In this document: positions 1 through 5,806 of the stretch, piece by piece
How positions within the stretch are numbered: the first letter of the stretch is position 1
Layout: each line of letters opens with the position of its first letter
Source: CAYLOP01 sp964385305
GTDB taxonomy: Bacteria; Chloroflexota; Anaerolineae; Anaerolineales; E44-bin32
NCBI GenBank assembly: GCA_964385305.1
Contig: CAYLOP010000143.1
Location: 1 to 8,138, forward strand
Length of the DNA stretch: 8,138 nucleotides
Direction of reading: 5' to 3'
The notes under the pieces: generated by a model
What the model saw: only the letters and a program-made list of their open reading frames with translations
Database searches by the model: none
Told to the model about the DNA's origin: nothing
Made by a program: the position numbers and the translations under genes

Positions 1-333
1 ATCGAGTGGGATGAGTGGCAGACGGGTGAGCGGCATGAGGGCATGTTTTACAGCCTGATCACGTTGGCGAAGAAGTGGGCTTCCTCCATCGCCGTGCCCT
101 TGGCCGTACTGGTGCTGGGTTTCACAGGGTACGACTCGAGCCTGCCGGTTCAGCCCAGGTCGGCGATCACCGGCATACGCATCGTCACAGGTCCGATCCC
201 TGCGGCACTGCTTCTTGGGGGAATTGTCTTTGCTATGCTCTATCCGCTCGGAAAAGAAAAGTTTGATCAGGTCAGAGCGGAATTGAAGATCCGTCGAGAG
301 GGAAAAGAGGAGCGTGGATGTGACCCGGATTGA
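1..333 (+). CDS. GPH-family (MelB-like, MFS_2) sugar:cation symporter, 3' end only
   Basis: This is the C-terminal 110 residues of an integral membrane transporter; the 5' part lies outside the window and the frame is open from base 1. The visible start, IEWDEWQTGERHEGM followed by a helix rich in Ser, Leu and Lys, matches the conserved segment of the glycoside-pentoside-hexuronide:cation symporter family (D/E-x-x-TG-x-R-x-EG). Two hydrophobic helices follow, at about fragment residues 28-43 and 68-83. They are separated by a GYDSS...QP loop typical of the last transmembrane hairpin, and the protein ends in a charged cytoplasmic tail rich in Lys, Arg and Glu. Family members import sugars or related solutes with H+ or Na+; the substrate cannot be read from this fragment. 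The last 14 bases overlap the next gene, so the two are probably co-transcribed and translationally coupled. Confidence 0.85.
   Translation: MEWDEWQTGERHEGMFYSLITLAKKWASSIAVPLAVLVLGFTGYDSSLPVQPRSAITGIRIVTGPIPAALLLGGIVFAMLYPLGKEKFDQVRAELKIRREGKEERGCDPD
307..312 (+). promoter_or_regulatory. Shine-Dalgarno site deciding the start of the acetyltransferase-like gene
   Basis: GAGGAG lies inside the end of the symporter gene. It is one base from a GTG at 314, which is too close, and seven bases from the in-frame GTG at 320. The 320 start is therefore preferred. The ribosome site inside the upstream coding sequence supports translational coupling. Confidence 0.7.
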
Positions 334-1453
334 AGTTCGAGTCCTGAGAAACAAGCGCGAGCGAAATCTCTTCCTGACCTTCCCATGGCGTATCTATCGT
401 GATGATCCCTTATGGGTGCCTCCCTTGATTTCCGACCGAGCGGAAACGATCGATCCGCAGAAGGGCGCGTTCTTCCAACGCGGCGGCCGTGCTGAGGTCT
501 TCATGGCATGGGAAGATGGGGTGCCGGTCGGCACGATTTGTGCGGGGGTCGATCCCTTTGTGAATCAAAGCCGCGAAATACCCGAAGGCCTCTTTGGTTT
601 CTTCGAGTGTGTGGCGCGGTATGAAGTGGCGGAGGCGCTACTCAACCATGCGCAGGATTGGGCCGCCGAGCAGGGGATGCGTTCGCTCTGGGGACCCTTC
701 AATCTGGATTACGAAAATGCCTACGGCATCCTGGTGGAGGGGCGCGACCGTCCGCCAGTCATGCTCTGCGGGCATACGCCACCCTATTACCAGGCATTTG
801 TGGAGCGGTTCGGCTTCCAACCGGCGCGAGCCGACAATATCGCCTTTGCCGTTGCCTTGGAAGAGGCGAACCCACAGATCGAGCGACTGCATCGGCTGTC
901 GGACCGCCTGCGTGAGAAAGGCCGCATCACGATTCGCGGCGCACGCTTTGATGCGTGGGAAGAGGAAGCGGATCATATTCACCGCCTGCTCAATCTGTGT
1001 TTGAGTCATCTCCCCGACAATATTGGGTGGCATCGGGAGACCGTGCGTGCTACGTTGAGTCCCTTTCTCAAAATAGCCGATCCGGATCTGATCCTCTTTG
1101 CAGAGGTGGATGGTGAGATTGTGGGTTGGTTCCCGGGCATTCCGAATGTGAACGAGTGGCTCATTCATGCCAACGGGCTTCGCCGGCCTTGGGACTACCT
1201 CAAGCTCTGGTGGTACAGTCGTAAGCCGACCGAGTGTGTGGCCGTGAAAAGCGTGCTCGTTCTTCCGAAATACTGGGACAGGGGGGTGGCGGTGCTGCTC
1301 TTTGACGAGTTGGCGAAGCGCGTGCGGGCGCGGGGCTACCGATGGGCAGATCTCTCGATCACCTCTGATGACAACCCGCGCACGCCCCAACTGGCGAAAC
1401 GTTTTGGGGCCAAGATCTATAAGCGCTACCGGGTGTACCGCATCAGGTGGTAG
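320..1453 (+). CDS. YghO-like GNAT-fold N-acetyltransferase family protein
   Basis: A 377-residue soluble protein resembling the YghO-type GNAT superfamily proteins, whose substrate is not established. The N-terminal region carries the family hallmarks PLWVPPL (about residues 30-36) and WGPFNLDYEN (124-133). The last of these regions is CGHTPPYYQAFVERFGF (150-166), marking a degenerate first GNAT-like repeat. The C-terminal part (about 305-375) looks like a second GNAT core: strand VKSVLVLP, a shortened acetyl-CoA loop around DRGVAVLL, then a conserved tail with DDNPRTPQLAKRFGA and a Tyr/Arg-rich end. Length is normal for the family and the frame is intact. GTG 320 is chosen because GAGGAG at 307-312 gives a seven-base spacing; GTG 314 is the alternative. 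It overlaps the symporter by 14 bases, so its substrate may relate to what that transporter moves, though this is inference. A strong hairpin about 120 bases after the stop may end the operon. Confidence 0.85.
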   Translation: MTRIEVRVLRNKRERNLFLTFPWRIYRDDPLWVPPLISDRAETIDPQKGAFFQRGGRAEVFMAWEDGVPVGTICAGVDPFVNQSREIPEGLFGFFECVARYEVAEALLNHAQDWAAEQGMRSLWGPFNLDYENAYGILVEGRDRPPVMLCGHTPPYYQAFVERFGFQPARADNIAFAVALEEANPQIERLHRLSDRLREKGRITIRGARFDAWEEEADHIHRLLNLCLSHLPDNIGWHRETVRATLSPFLKIADPDLILFAEVDGEIVGWFPGIPNVNEWLIHANGLRRPWDYLKLWWYSRKPTECVAVKSVLVLPKYWDRGVAVLLFDELAKRVRARGYRWADLSITSDDNPRTPQLAKRFGAKIYKRYRVYRIRW

Positions 1454-1510
1454 CGGAATGTGCCCATGAGACGTGCGCGCCGGCCTCGTTGCCGAGGTGG
1501 GGGTTGTAAA

Positions 1511-1652
1511 CCTTGCGCCGCGCGTGGGACCTTGCCGGGCATCCAAAATCTGCGCATAGCCACCGAATCCGCATGTGCGCTGCACACCTCCCGTGCAGCG
1601 CACATGGTTTTATGTATGGCAAGGTGCAACGCGGCGGACGATGGCAGCAAGG
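1511..1652. repeat. Nested imperfect palindrome (about 142 nt), possible structured RNA or mobile repeat
   Basis: Four successive arm pairs are arranged symmetrically. CCTTGC (1511-1516) pairs with GCAAGG (1647-1652), and CGCCGCG (1516-1522) with CGCGGCG (1630-1636). ACCTTGCC (1529-1536) pairs with GGCAAGGT (1618-1625), and a perfect 14-base arm (1572-1585) with 1593-1606. The outermost two arm pairs share base 1516. No open frame there looks coding. Such a layout fits a long hairpin RNA, a palindromic interspersed repeat, or an extended 3' UTR structure. It lacks the AAC...GTT ends of an attC site. Pairing is directly visible; function is unknown. Confidence 0.55.
1572..1611 (+). terminator. 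Perfect 14-bp hairpin with short T run, candidate Rho-independent terminator
   Basis: CATGTGCGCTGCAC (1572-1585) and its exact reverse complement (1593-1606) enclose a 7-base loop, ACCTCCC. A G and then TTTT (1608-1611) follow. The stem is very stable, but the T run is short and offset by one base, so termination may be only moderate. It lies about 120 bases after the acetyltransferase-like stop and would close the symporter operon. Because the structure is symmetric and no minus-strand gene lies just to its right, orientation is assigned from the T run and the upstream operon. Confidence 0.5.
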
Positions 1653-1775
1653 ACATCTTATATCAAGTTCACGCTTCGTTGGTTTGCACAGCGATGGCGA
1701 AGCTCGATTCGGTGGCTCGCTGCGTCGATCATTGCTAAAAATGTCTGGATATGACCGGCAGGAGAGGTAAACTCA

Positions 1776-1823
1776 ATGAGAACCATCAAGGATAAGTGCA
1801 TAAAAACTAAGAACCTTGGGTAG
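1776..1823 (+). CDS. 15-codon ORF with strong Shine-Dalgarno; possible remnant or leader
   Basis: ATG 1776 is preceded by AGGAGAGGT (1760-1768) at good spacing and reads MRTIKDKCIKTKNLG before TAG at 1821. The same frame then continues without a stop for 22 more codons to TAG 1890, reading YSRIVEDLLRVSENGLTAL and three further residues. That stretch has a plausible helix-like coding character. One reading is the N-terminus of a decayed gene with a nonsense codon. The segment resembles, only faintly, the first helix of archaeal/chloroflexal winged-helix (HTH_45-type) regulators. A leader peptide or chance are equally possible. I do not assign a function. Confidence 0.25.
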   Translation: MRTIKDKCIKTKNLG

Positions 1824-2158
1824 TACTCCCGAATCGTCGAAGACCTTTTGCGGGTGAGTGAAAACGGCCTCACGGCTCTAATCTTTTTTTAGCAGTAAAA
1901 CTATTTGATAAAGCTGGCCGGGTTTCTGTATCCTTCGCTTTGAATACGACTGTCACCTGACGATATATAATACCTTTGACGAGCCGGTTGATGGGACCTT
2001 CTAGTAGCGATATGCAGGCGTTGGTCCAGGACTGTATGTCACTTTTAGATGTCTCGTGAACGGAGGTTAAGCAATGAACCATCGTAAAAGGCTTTTCATT
2101 TGGTGTCATCCACGTACGGCTTATTTGCTTACCTTACACCTTTCGTTTGTCTTCACGG

Positions 2159-2183
2159 AGACAGGCCGATATGTAGACAGGCC
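2159..2183. repeat. Short direct repeat of AGACAGGCC
   Basis: Two exact copies of AGACAGGCC begin at 2159 and 2175, a 16-base period, about 155 bases upstream of the tandem GGDEF gene. Spacing is not a whole number of helical turns by the usual 10.5-base rule, so the case for an operator is weak. Confidence 0.4.
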
Positions 2184-2336
2184 AGTAATTAACACAGTCG
2201 GTCCGAATGACAAGGTGTTTGCGGACACGATGTGAATCACCTCGGCGCGGTTATGCTTGTATTAGCTGACTTGGAAGACACATTTTCTTATCGAGTCCGT
2301 TGGGTTATGAGAATGGCAGGGAAATAGAGAAATAAC

Positions 2337-3431
2337 ATGAACGACTCGGTTGATAGTTCTCTTCAATTCCTCCGATTAGATCCGCTCACCGGCGCCGGGA
2401 ATCAGTTGGCATTCTTCGAGTGGCTTTTAAGTCTGGCAGAGACTCAACCTGTAGCCTCTTTTACACTGATATCCCTTGATGTTTGTAACCTTAAGCACTT
2501 GAACGATACCCACGGTCGTGCAGCCGGCGATGCCGCGTTGAGGTGGGCAGTGCTGGTTCTTTTAGAAGAGGCACAAGCGGAGGTCTATCGGATCGGGGGT
2601 GATGAATTTGTGGGCATATTGTCGACGGGCTCTCCAGCAACCCACACCGAGGTTTTTGAGCGAGTCTGTAATCGGCTCACTAATGAGTCGAGCCTTGTCA
2701 AGTTAGACCTGCCGGCAGCAATCGTAGCTATGATCCACTACACCGACCTGGATGAGATTTCCCCCAAGGATGTTCTTGGAGTGATCTACGGAACCCTCAT
2801 CGACTTAAAGCAAGATCCGGACCAATCCTATAAAGTAGTTGATGCCACTGTAATTGAACCCGCATCGGATCTCAGCGGCCTAATAGACGATTTGGCGCGG
2901 CGCGTTGTTTCTCTGGGTACGATGTTGGACAAATCTCATCGATTAGCCTACAGGGACTCAATTACTGGCCTCCCCAATATGCATGCGGCGATGGATGAAC
3001 TTGAAGAAACCATCCAACGGGCAGCATCAACAGAACAGCCTTTCGTAATTCTACTCATTGATGGCGACAACCTTCGTAGGTATAACAAGCTTGGATATCT
3101 CGCCGGGGATGAGATGATTGATCGATTAGGAAAAGCCCTGGAAAGTGAGTTGCGCCCGGCAGACTTTATAGCTCGCTGGCGTACAGGTGATGAGTTCCTG
3201 GTAATTCTAAAAGATGCGCCGCTTAATCTTGCATTATCCATAGCCGAAAGACTGCGCCAGGGAATCAGTGTCATTTCCCAAGAATGGGTCTATCCGATAA
3301 CAATATCCCAAGGAGTTGCTGGATATCCTGAACATGGTCGCACGCTAACAGAGCTACTTCATCATGCCGAACGGGCCTTAAATTCTGCAAAAGAGGCGGG
3401 GAAAAATCAGGTGGTTTTCAATAGTAACTAG
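2337..3431 (+). CDS. Tandem GGDEF-domain protein (putative diguanylate cyclase or c-di-GMP-binding regulator)
   Basis: A 364-residue protein with two GGDEF domains and no obvious signal peptide, membrane helix, PAS or receiver domain. Domain 1 spans about 15-170. It has DPLTGAGN, the metal-binding LD at 47-48, NLKHLND, and an intact signature RIGGDEF with G87-G88-D89-E90-F91. It lacks an RxxD inhibitory site in front and its C-terminal GRN-type tail is eroded. A helical linker at about 178-205 leads to domain 2 (205-362), with DSITGLPN, IDGDN and the classical closing segment (AERALNSAKEAGKNQ). Its active-site turn is altered to RTGDEF (282-287), with one extra residue after ARW and Thr for the first Gly. 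An RxxD motif (RPAD, 273-276) remains. The family makes c-di-GMP from two GTP. I infer that domain 1 may be catalytic and domain 2 regulatory. The start ATG has only weak ribosome-site sequence. GC is lower than in the left operon. Confidence 0.85.
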   Translation: MNDSVDSSLQFLRLDPLTGAGNQLAFFEWLLSLAETQPVASFTLISLDVCNLKHLNDTHGRAAGDAALRWAVLVLLEEAQAEVYRIGGDEFVGILSTGSPATHTEVFERVCNRLTNESSLVKLDLPAAIVAMIHYTDLDEISPKDVLGVIYGTLIDLKQDPDQSYKVVDATVIEPASDLSGLIDDLARRVVSLGTMLDKSHRLAYRDSITGLPNMHAAMDELEETIQRAASTEQPFVILLIDGDNLRRYNKLGYLAGDEMIDRLGKALESELRPADFIARWRTGDEFLVILKDAPLNLALSIAERLRQGISVISQEWVYPITISQGVAGYPEHGRTLTELLHHAERALNSAKEAGKNQVVFNSN

Positions 3432-3614
3432 ACTCAATTACCAAGCCAGCTAACACCTGCTGCGGCGGACGCATAACAACGCGCTGCGCAGCTCTTCCGT
3501 TCTCCGTCCTCGCTGTGATGAACGCGAAGTGTCAGAGGTCAATGACCGGAAACCATGGAGCCGCTCATCCCGCAGCCGTTATGCGCCGCAAGTAAATAAA
3601 TAGGAATGAAAGAA
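3432..3614. other. 183-nt intergenic region dominated by an attC-like inverted repeat
   Basis: No ORF of note lies here. The sequence is more GC-rich than either flanking gene and is almost entirely organised as inverted repeats. Just before the main site, TAACACCTGCTGCGGCGGAC (3451-3470) itself resembles the left end of an attC (TAAC then a GCTGC-type arm). The region may therefore hold one full site preceded by the stub of another. Confidence 0.5.
3470..3585 (+). repeat. Integron attC-like recombination site (candidate cassette boundary)
   Basis: The outer arms are CGCATAAC (3470-3477) and its exact complement GTTATGCG (3578-3585). They match the R''/R' layout (..AAC ... GTT..), with GTTATGC as in Vibrio-type sites. 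Further in, GCAGCTC (3488-3494) pairs with GAGCCGC (3558-3564) except at one position, and TTCCG (3495-3499) pairs with CGGAA (3547-3551). These mimic the L''/L' arms and a stem leading to a long variable loop. The distance between the R arms, about 114 nt, is in the range of long attC sites. It lies 39 bases after the GGDEF stop, and the next gene starts about 30 bases beyond R'. That placement is typical of gene cassettes. No integrase or second clear site is in the window, so a non-integron palindromic repeat remains possible. Confidence 0.45.
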
Positions 3615-4898
3615 ATGAGACATCTATTAAAATGTCTTTTCATAGCTCAGCTTATCTCCGCTTGTGTAACTAAGCCATCCATCGTGTTCTACGTTCCATC
3701 AAACACTGTTGACGCAGGATCTGCCCTAACCCCAATTGCCTTGCCCACTAGAGAACCAACTTCATCACCCAAAGCATCTCTGACGTTAACGCTTGTTTCA
3801 TCCCTCCACCAATCACCACACCCTCAAACCTTCACGCCATCGGCAACATCTCCTCTGATCCCCACACCGGGTACCGAAACCCCTAAACCCAGCTTCTGCT
3901 CGGATATTCGATTTTCAACAAAACCTAACGCGTCCGTAGCACAGCAAGTCTTCCCTTCGGGTACGAATCAGATTTTTGCGATGTGGGATTACGCCAATAT
4001 GCGGGAAGGTCTTGATTTCCGGGCGGAGTGGAGTTATTTCGATCCGCAAACAGGGAAGGCTGCGTTGATCCAAGTTCGAGAGGAGAAATGGGATTATTCC
4101 AGGTACGGTGCCACTGGCACCATCTCTGATGAAGCCCTGTCATACTTCGACGATGGATTGGAACCAGGTTGGTACTCGCTGTCCTTATATATTGAGGGTA
4201 AACAGTCGTGGAACAGCCAGTGTCCCTATAACATTGAATTTGTGGTTGTTGAGACTGCGGATATCAAGCCACTTGAATCTCCTGATGGGACTCTTCTTGC
4301 CATTGTGGAGAAGCCAGGTGTTTTGATTATTCAAGGGCCTAGTGGCAAACACCGGGAGCTCATCGTGACAGATGAGATATCCAGTCTCGCTTGGTTTCCT
4401 GACGGACGTCACTTGGTCTACAGCGAGAGAGATCGTACAGGTCAAATAATGCATGCGGGTACTGCTGGTATCCGGGAAGCGTTGTGGGTCATCGATATTC
4501 AAACAGGCGAGAAGAATCTGGTTGGCACAGCCGATGAAGTTTTGCATACGCCACATATATCCCCTAGCGGCCGTTATATCGCTTTGCTTACTGGAACGAA
4601 TTGGTTTGATGCTTGCTTTGTAGACCTTAGTGTTGTGGTTATTGAGATGAATGGTAAACTCGATCGTATTGGCACCTTTGATTTGAGCGATTTTACAGGC
4701 CTGCCAAAAGGTTCTGAAGACACCTCAATCTATCCCATTGATCTTGAGGATATTCCCATACCGGGCCGCTGGCAAAGCAGCAACCAACTAATTGTCGGTC
4801 TGGGTTGGACCTGTATGCCATCTGATCCCGATGGGATTTATCTGCTCGATCTCGCGTCTTTGAATGCTGAGAGGGTCGACGATCTGAAAGGGGAATAG
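3615..4898 (+). CDS. Secreted lipoprotein with Ser/Thr/Pro linker, Ig-like region and WD40/TolB-like propeller
   Basis: A 427-residue exported protein, probably anchored to the outer face of the membrane. The N-terminus MRHLLKCLFIAQLISAC is a short lipoprotein signal with cleavage before C17. A Ser/Thr/Pro-rich linker follows (about 18-95, with TP and SP pairs). A compact beta-type region (about 97-213) begins FCSDIRFST and contains FPSGTNQIFAMWDY and GLEPGWYSLSLYIEG, a pattern of Chloroflexota surface proteins. The C-terminal half has propeller blades marked by SPDGTLLAIVE, WFPDGRHLVYSE and SPSGRYIALLTG. Fewer blades are visible than a full seven, so the propeller may be partial. Ligand and role are not predictable. 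ATG 3615 is chosen because AGGA (3602-3605) lies nine bases ahead; the in-frame ATG 3606 abuts that site directly. It begins just after the attC-like repeat, so it may be cassette-borne. No terminator is evident after it. Confidence 0.75.
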   Translation: MRHLLKCLFIAQLISACVTKPSIVFYVPSNTVDAGSALTPIALPTREPTSSPKASLTLTLVSSLHQSPHPQTFTPSATSPLIPTPGTETPKPSFCSDIRFSTKPNASVAQQVFPSGTNQIFAMWDYANMREGLDFRAEWSYFDPQTGKAALIQVREEKWDYSRYGATGTISDEALSYFDDGLEPGWYSLSLYIEGKQSWNSQCPYNIEFVVVETADIKPLESPDGTLLAIVEKPGVLIIQGPSGKHRELIVTDEISSLAWFPDGRHLVYSERDRTGQIMHAGTAGIREALWVIDIQTGEKNLVGTADEVLHTPHISPSGRYIALLTGTNWFDACFVDLSVVVIEMNGKLDRIGTFDLSDFTGLPKGSEDTSIYPIDLEDIPIPGRWQSSNQLIVGLGWTCMPSDPDGIYLLDLASLNAERVDDLKGE

Positions 4899-4965
4899 AG
4901 ATTTAGTGACTTGACGCGAAGCTCCGGGGACGAGTTCATTCAAGGATAGTTATCTGTATTAGTAA

Positions 4966-4992
4966 TTGCGAGTGAGTCGGGCAAGGTAAAAT
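4966..4992 (+). promoter_or_regulatory. Weak promoter candidate ahead of the TIGR03987-type gene
   Basis: TTGCGA (4966-4971) and TAAAAT (4987-4992) resemble -35 and -10 boxes, but the spacer is only 15 bases, shorter than usual. It would leave a 5' leader of roughly 120 bases. Offered because the 224-nt gap 4899-5122 holds no gene and a promoter is expected there. Confidence 0.25.
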
Positions 4993-5122
4993 TTGCTTAT
5001 GATTACCTCAAGCGGCGCATACTCGTGCGCTGCAGCCTTTAATAGGATTTTCGACCGAACGCGCGGGAGGCGCGATTTGGTAGGACGATACCTTGTGTGT
5101 AAGGAGAACAAGGAGCGTGTTC

Positions 5123-5485
5123 ATGACAGGAATCTCATCGATCATCATCACATTGGCTTTGGTGTTCTATTCGATTGGCGTTTGGAGCGAGCGAATCGCA
5201 GGAAGATTGAAGGTCTGGCATCTCGTTTTCTTTTGGTTAGGATTTATTTTCGATACCTGGGGAACCGGATTGATGTTCGAGATGGCAGGGGGGATGAGAT
5301 TTGATTTACACGGCCTAACAGGCTTGATAGCCATTATCCTGATGTTTGTCCATGCTGTTTGGGCGACGATTGTCTTACTCCGAAAAGATGAACGCTGGAT
5401 CAACAATTTCCACAAGTTTAGTGTGGTCGTTTGGTTGATCTGGCTCGTGCCTTACCTGAGCCCGATGATTTTCGGCATGGGATAA
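5123..5485 (+). CDS. TIGR03987-type (HsmA-like) small four-helix membrane protein
   Basis: A 120-residue polytopic membrane protein with four predicted helices, at about 3-20, 32-52, 62-86 and 97-117. The motif FDTWGTGLMFEMAGG after helix 2 and HGLTGLIA opening helix 3 are what I recognise of the TIGR03987 family, whose biochemical role is not established. Histidines H33, H63, H77 and H97 sit in or at the ends of helices. That arrangement would allow haem or metal binding, but this is inference only. The start is ATG 5123 because AAGGAG (5110-5115) is seven bases upstream; upstream in-frame starts at 5093 and 5117 have no usable ribosome site. Length fits the family. The next small gene follows after 76 bases on the same strand and may be co-transcribed. 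Confidence 0.75.
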   Translation: MTGISSIIITLALVFYSIGVWSERIAGRLKVWHLVFFWLGFIFDTWGTGLMFEMAGGMRFDLHGLTGLIAIILMFVHAVWATIVLLRKDERWINNFHKFSVVVWLIWLVPYLSPMIFGMG

Positions 5486-5547
5486 TTGGAGGACAATCTG
5501 CTTTGCAAGCGGTATGATTTGTATCGGGAGTAATAAGTTTCCCGGAA

Positions 5548-5553
5548 AGGTGA
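5548..5553 (+). promoter_or_regulatory. Shine-Dalgarno site selecting a GTG start
   Basis: AGGTGA is an exact complement of the usual anti-Shine-Dalgarno core and lies eight bases before GTG 5562. It selects this start over the in-frame ATG at 5514, which has no ribosome site. Confidence 0.6.
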
Positions 5554-5561
5554 TATGTACT

Positions 5562-5714
5562 GTGAAGAGAAATCGATTTATCGGAGGCGTTGCCCTACTT
5601 GTGTTGGCTGCGTTGGTTTTTGTGTTCCTAAAGACAGATGCGTCGATTCCTGTCGCCATTACTTTGACCGTCGTCGGCGTTGCACTTGTTGCCGTAAGTA
5701 GACGTGGTAACTGA
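5562..5714 (+). CDS. 50-residue two-helix membrane protein
   Basis: A very small hydrophobic protein of unrecognised family. It starts with a basic cap (KRNR), then a helix at about 6-23, a short polar turn KTDASIP (24-30), a second helix at about 31-45 and a basic tail SRRGN. The hairpin with positive charge at both ends suggests that both termini face the cytoplasm. GTG 5562 is supported by AGGTGA at eight bases. Starting at ATG 5514 would add sixteen residues of non-membrane sequence without a ribosome site. It lies 76 bases after the TIGR03987-type gene on the same strand, so the two may act together; that is inference. Confidence 0.55.
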   Translation: MKRNRFIGGVALLVLAALVFVFLKTDASIPVAITLTVVGVALVAVSRRGN

Positions 5715-5745
5715 AGCTCGGATTATGGTGCGATCCGCCAGTCTG

Positions 5746-5773
5746 AATTTCATTTTATATTTGCCATGAAATT
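5746..5773. promoter_or_regulatory. AT-rich 8-bp inverted repeat upstream of the glycosyltransferase remnant
   Basis: AATTTCAT (5746-5753) and its exact complement ATGAAATT (5766-5773) flank a 12-base AT-rich centre. No T run follows, so it is not a typical terminator. Position, about 35 bases before a TTG start, fits an operator or promoter-region element. The gene it would control is broken. Confidence 0.3.
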
Positions 5774-5806
5774 AATATTCTTGAGTTGTTCATGGGAGAT
5801 CACTAG

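Larger units (their letters stand above)
1454..2336. other. 883-nt gap with no convincing gene; structured element plus possible gene remnants
   Basis: This stretch contains a nested palindrome (1511-1652), a 15-codon ORF with a good ribosome site (1776-1823), a T7 run at 1884-1890 without a clear stem, and a 9-base direct repeat (2159-2183). A 79-codon frame on the minus strand (2109 to 1870) has no good Shine-Dalgarno site and no family resemblance that I recognise. Base composition falls from the GC-rich operon on the left to AT-richer sequence on the right. This suggests a junction between ancestral chromosome and acquired or decaying DNA. No tRNA or transposase trace was seen. Confidence 0.6.

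Noticed and set aside
638..1603. Long open frame on the minus strand (321 codons)
   Set aside because: It lies opposite the intact YghO-like gene, has an unnatural Arg/His/Pro-rich composition, no ribosome site and no domain; it is a by-product of GC-rich coding sequence.
1850..1890. Terminator ending in T7 at 1884-1890
   Set aside because: Only a 5-bp GTGAG/CTCAC pairing precedes it, and it is separated from the T run by about 12 bases.
1870..2109. 79-codon minus-strand frame
   Set aside because: No Shine-Dalgarno site near ATG 2109 and no recognised motif. Some stretches look protein-like, so it is mentioned in the gap entry but not called.
2187..2256. Possible second attC (TTAAC near 2188-2194 and GTTATGC at 2250-2256)
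   Set aside because: GTTATGC is the same as at the 3578 site, but its left partner shares only TAAC, and the inner GTCCG/CGGAC arms are placed asymmetrically. It does not fold like an attC.
5052..5075. CGCGC/GCGCG hairpin ahead of the TIGR03987-type gene
   Set aside because: Only five base pairs with no T run; too short to call a terminator or operator.
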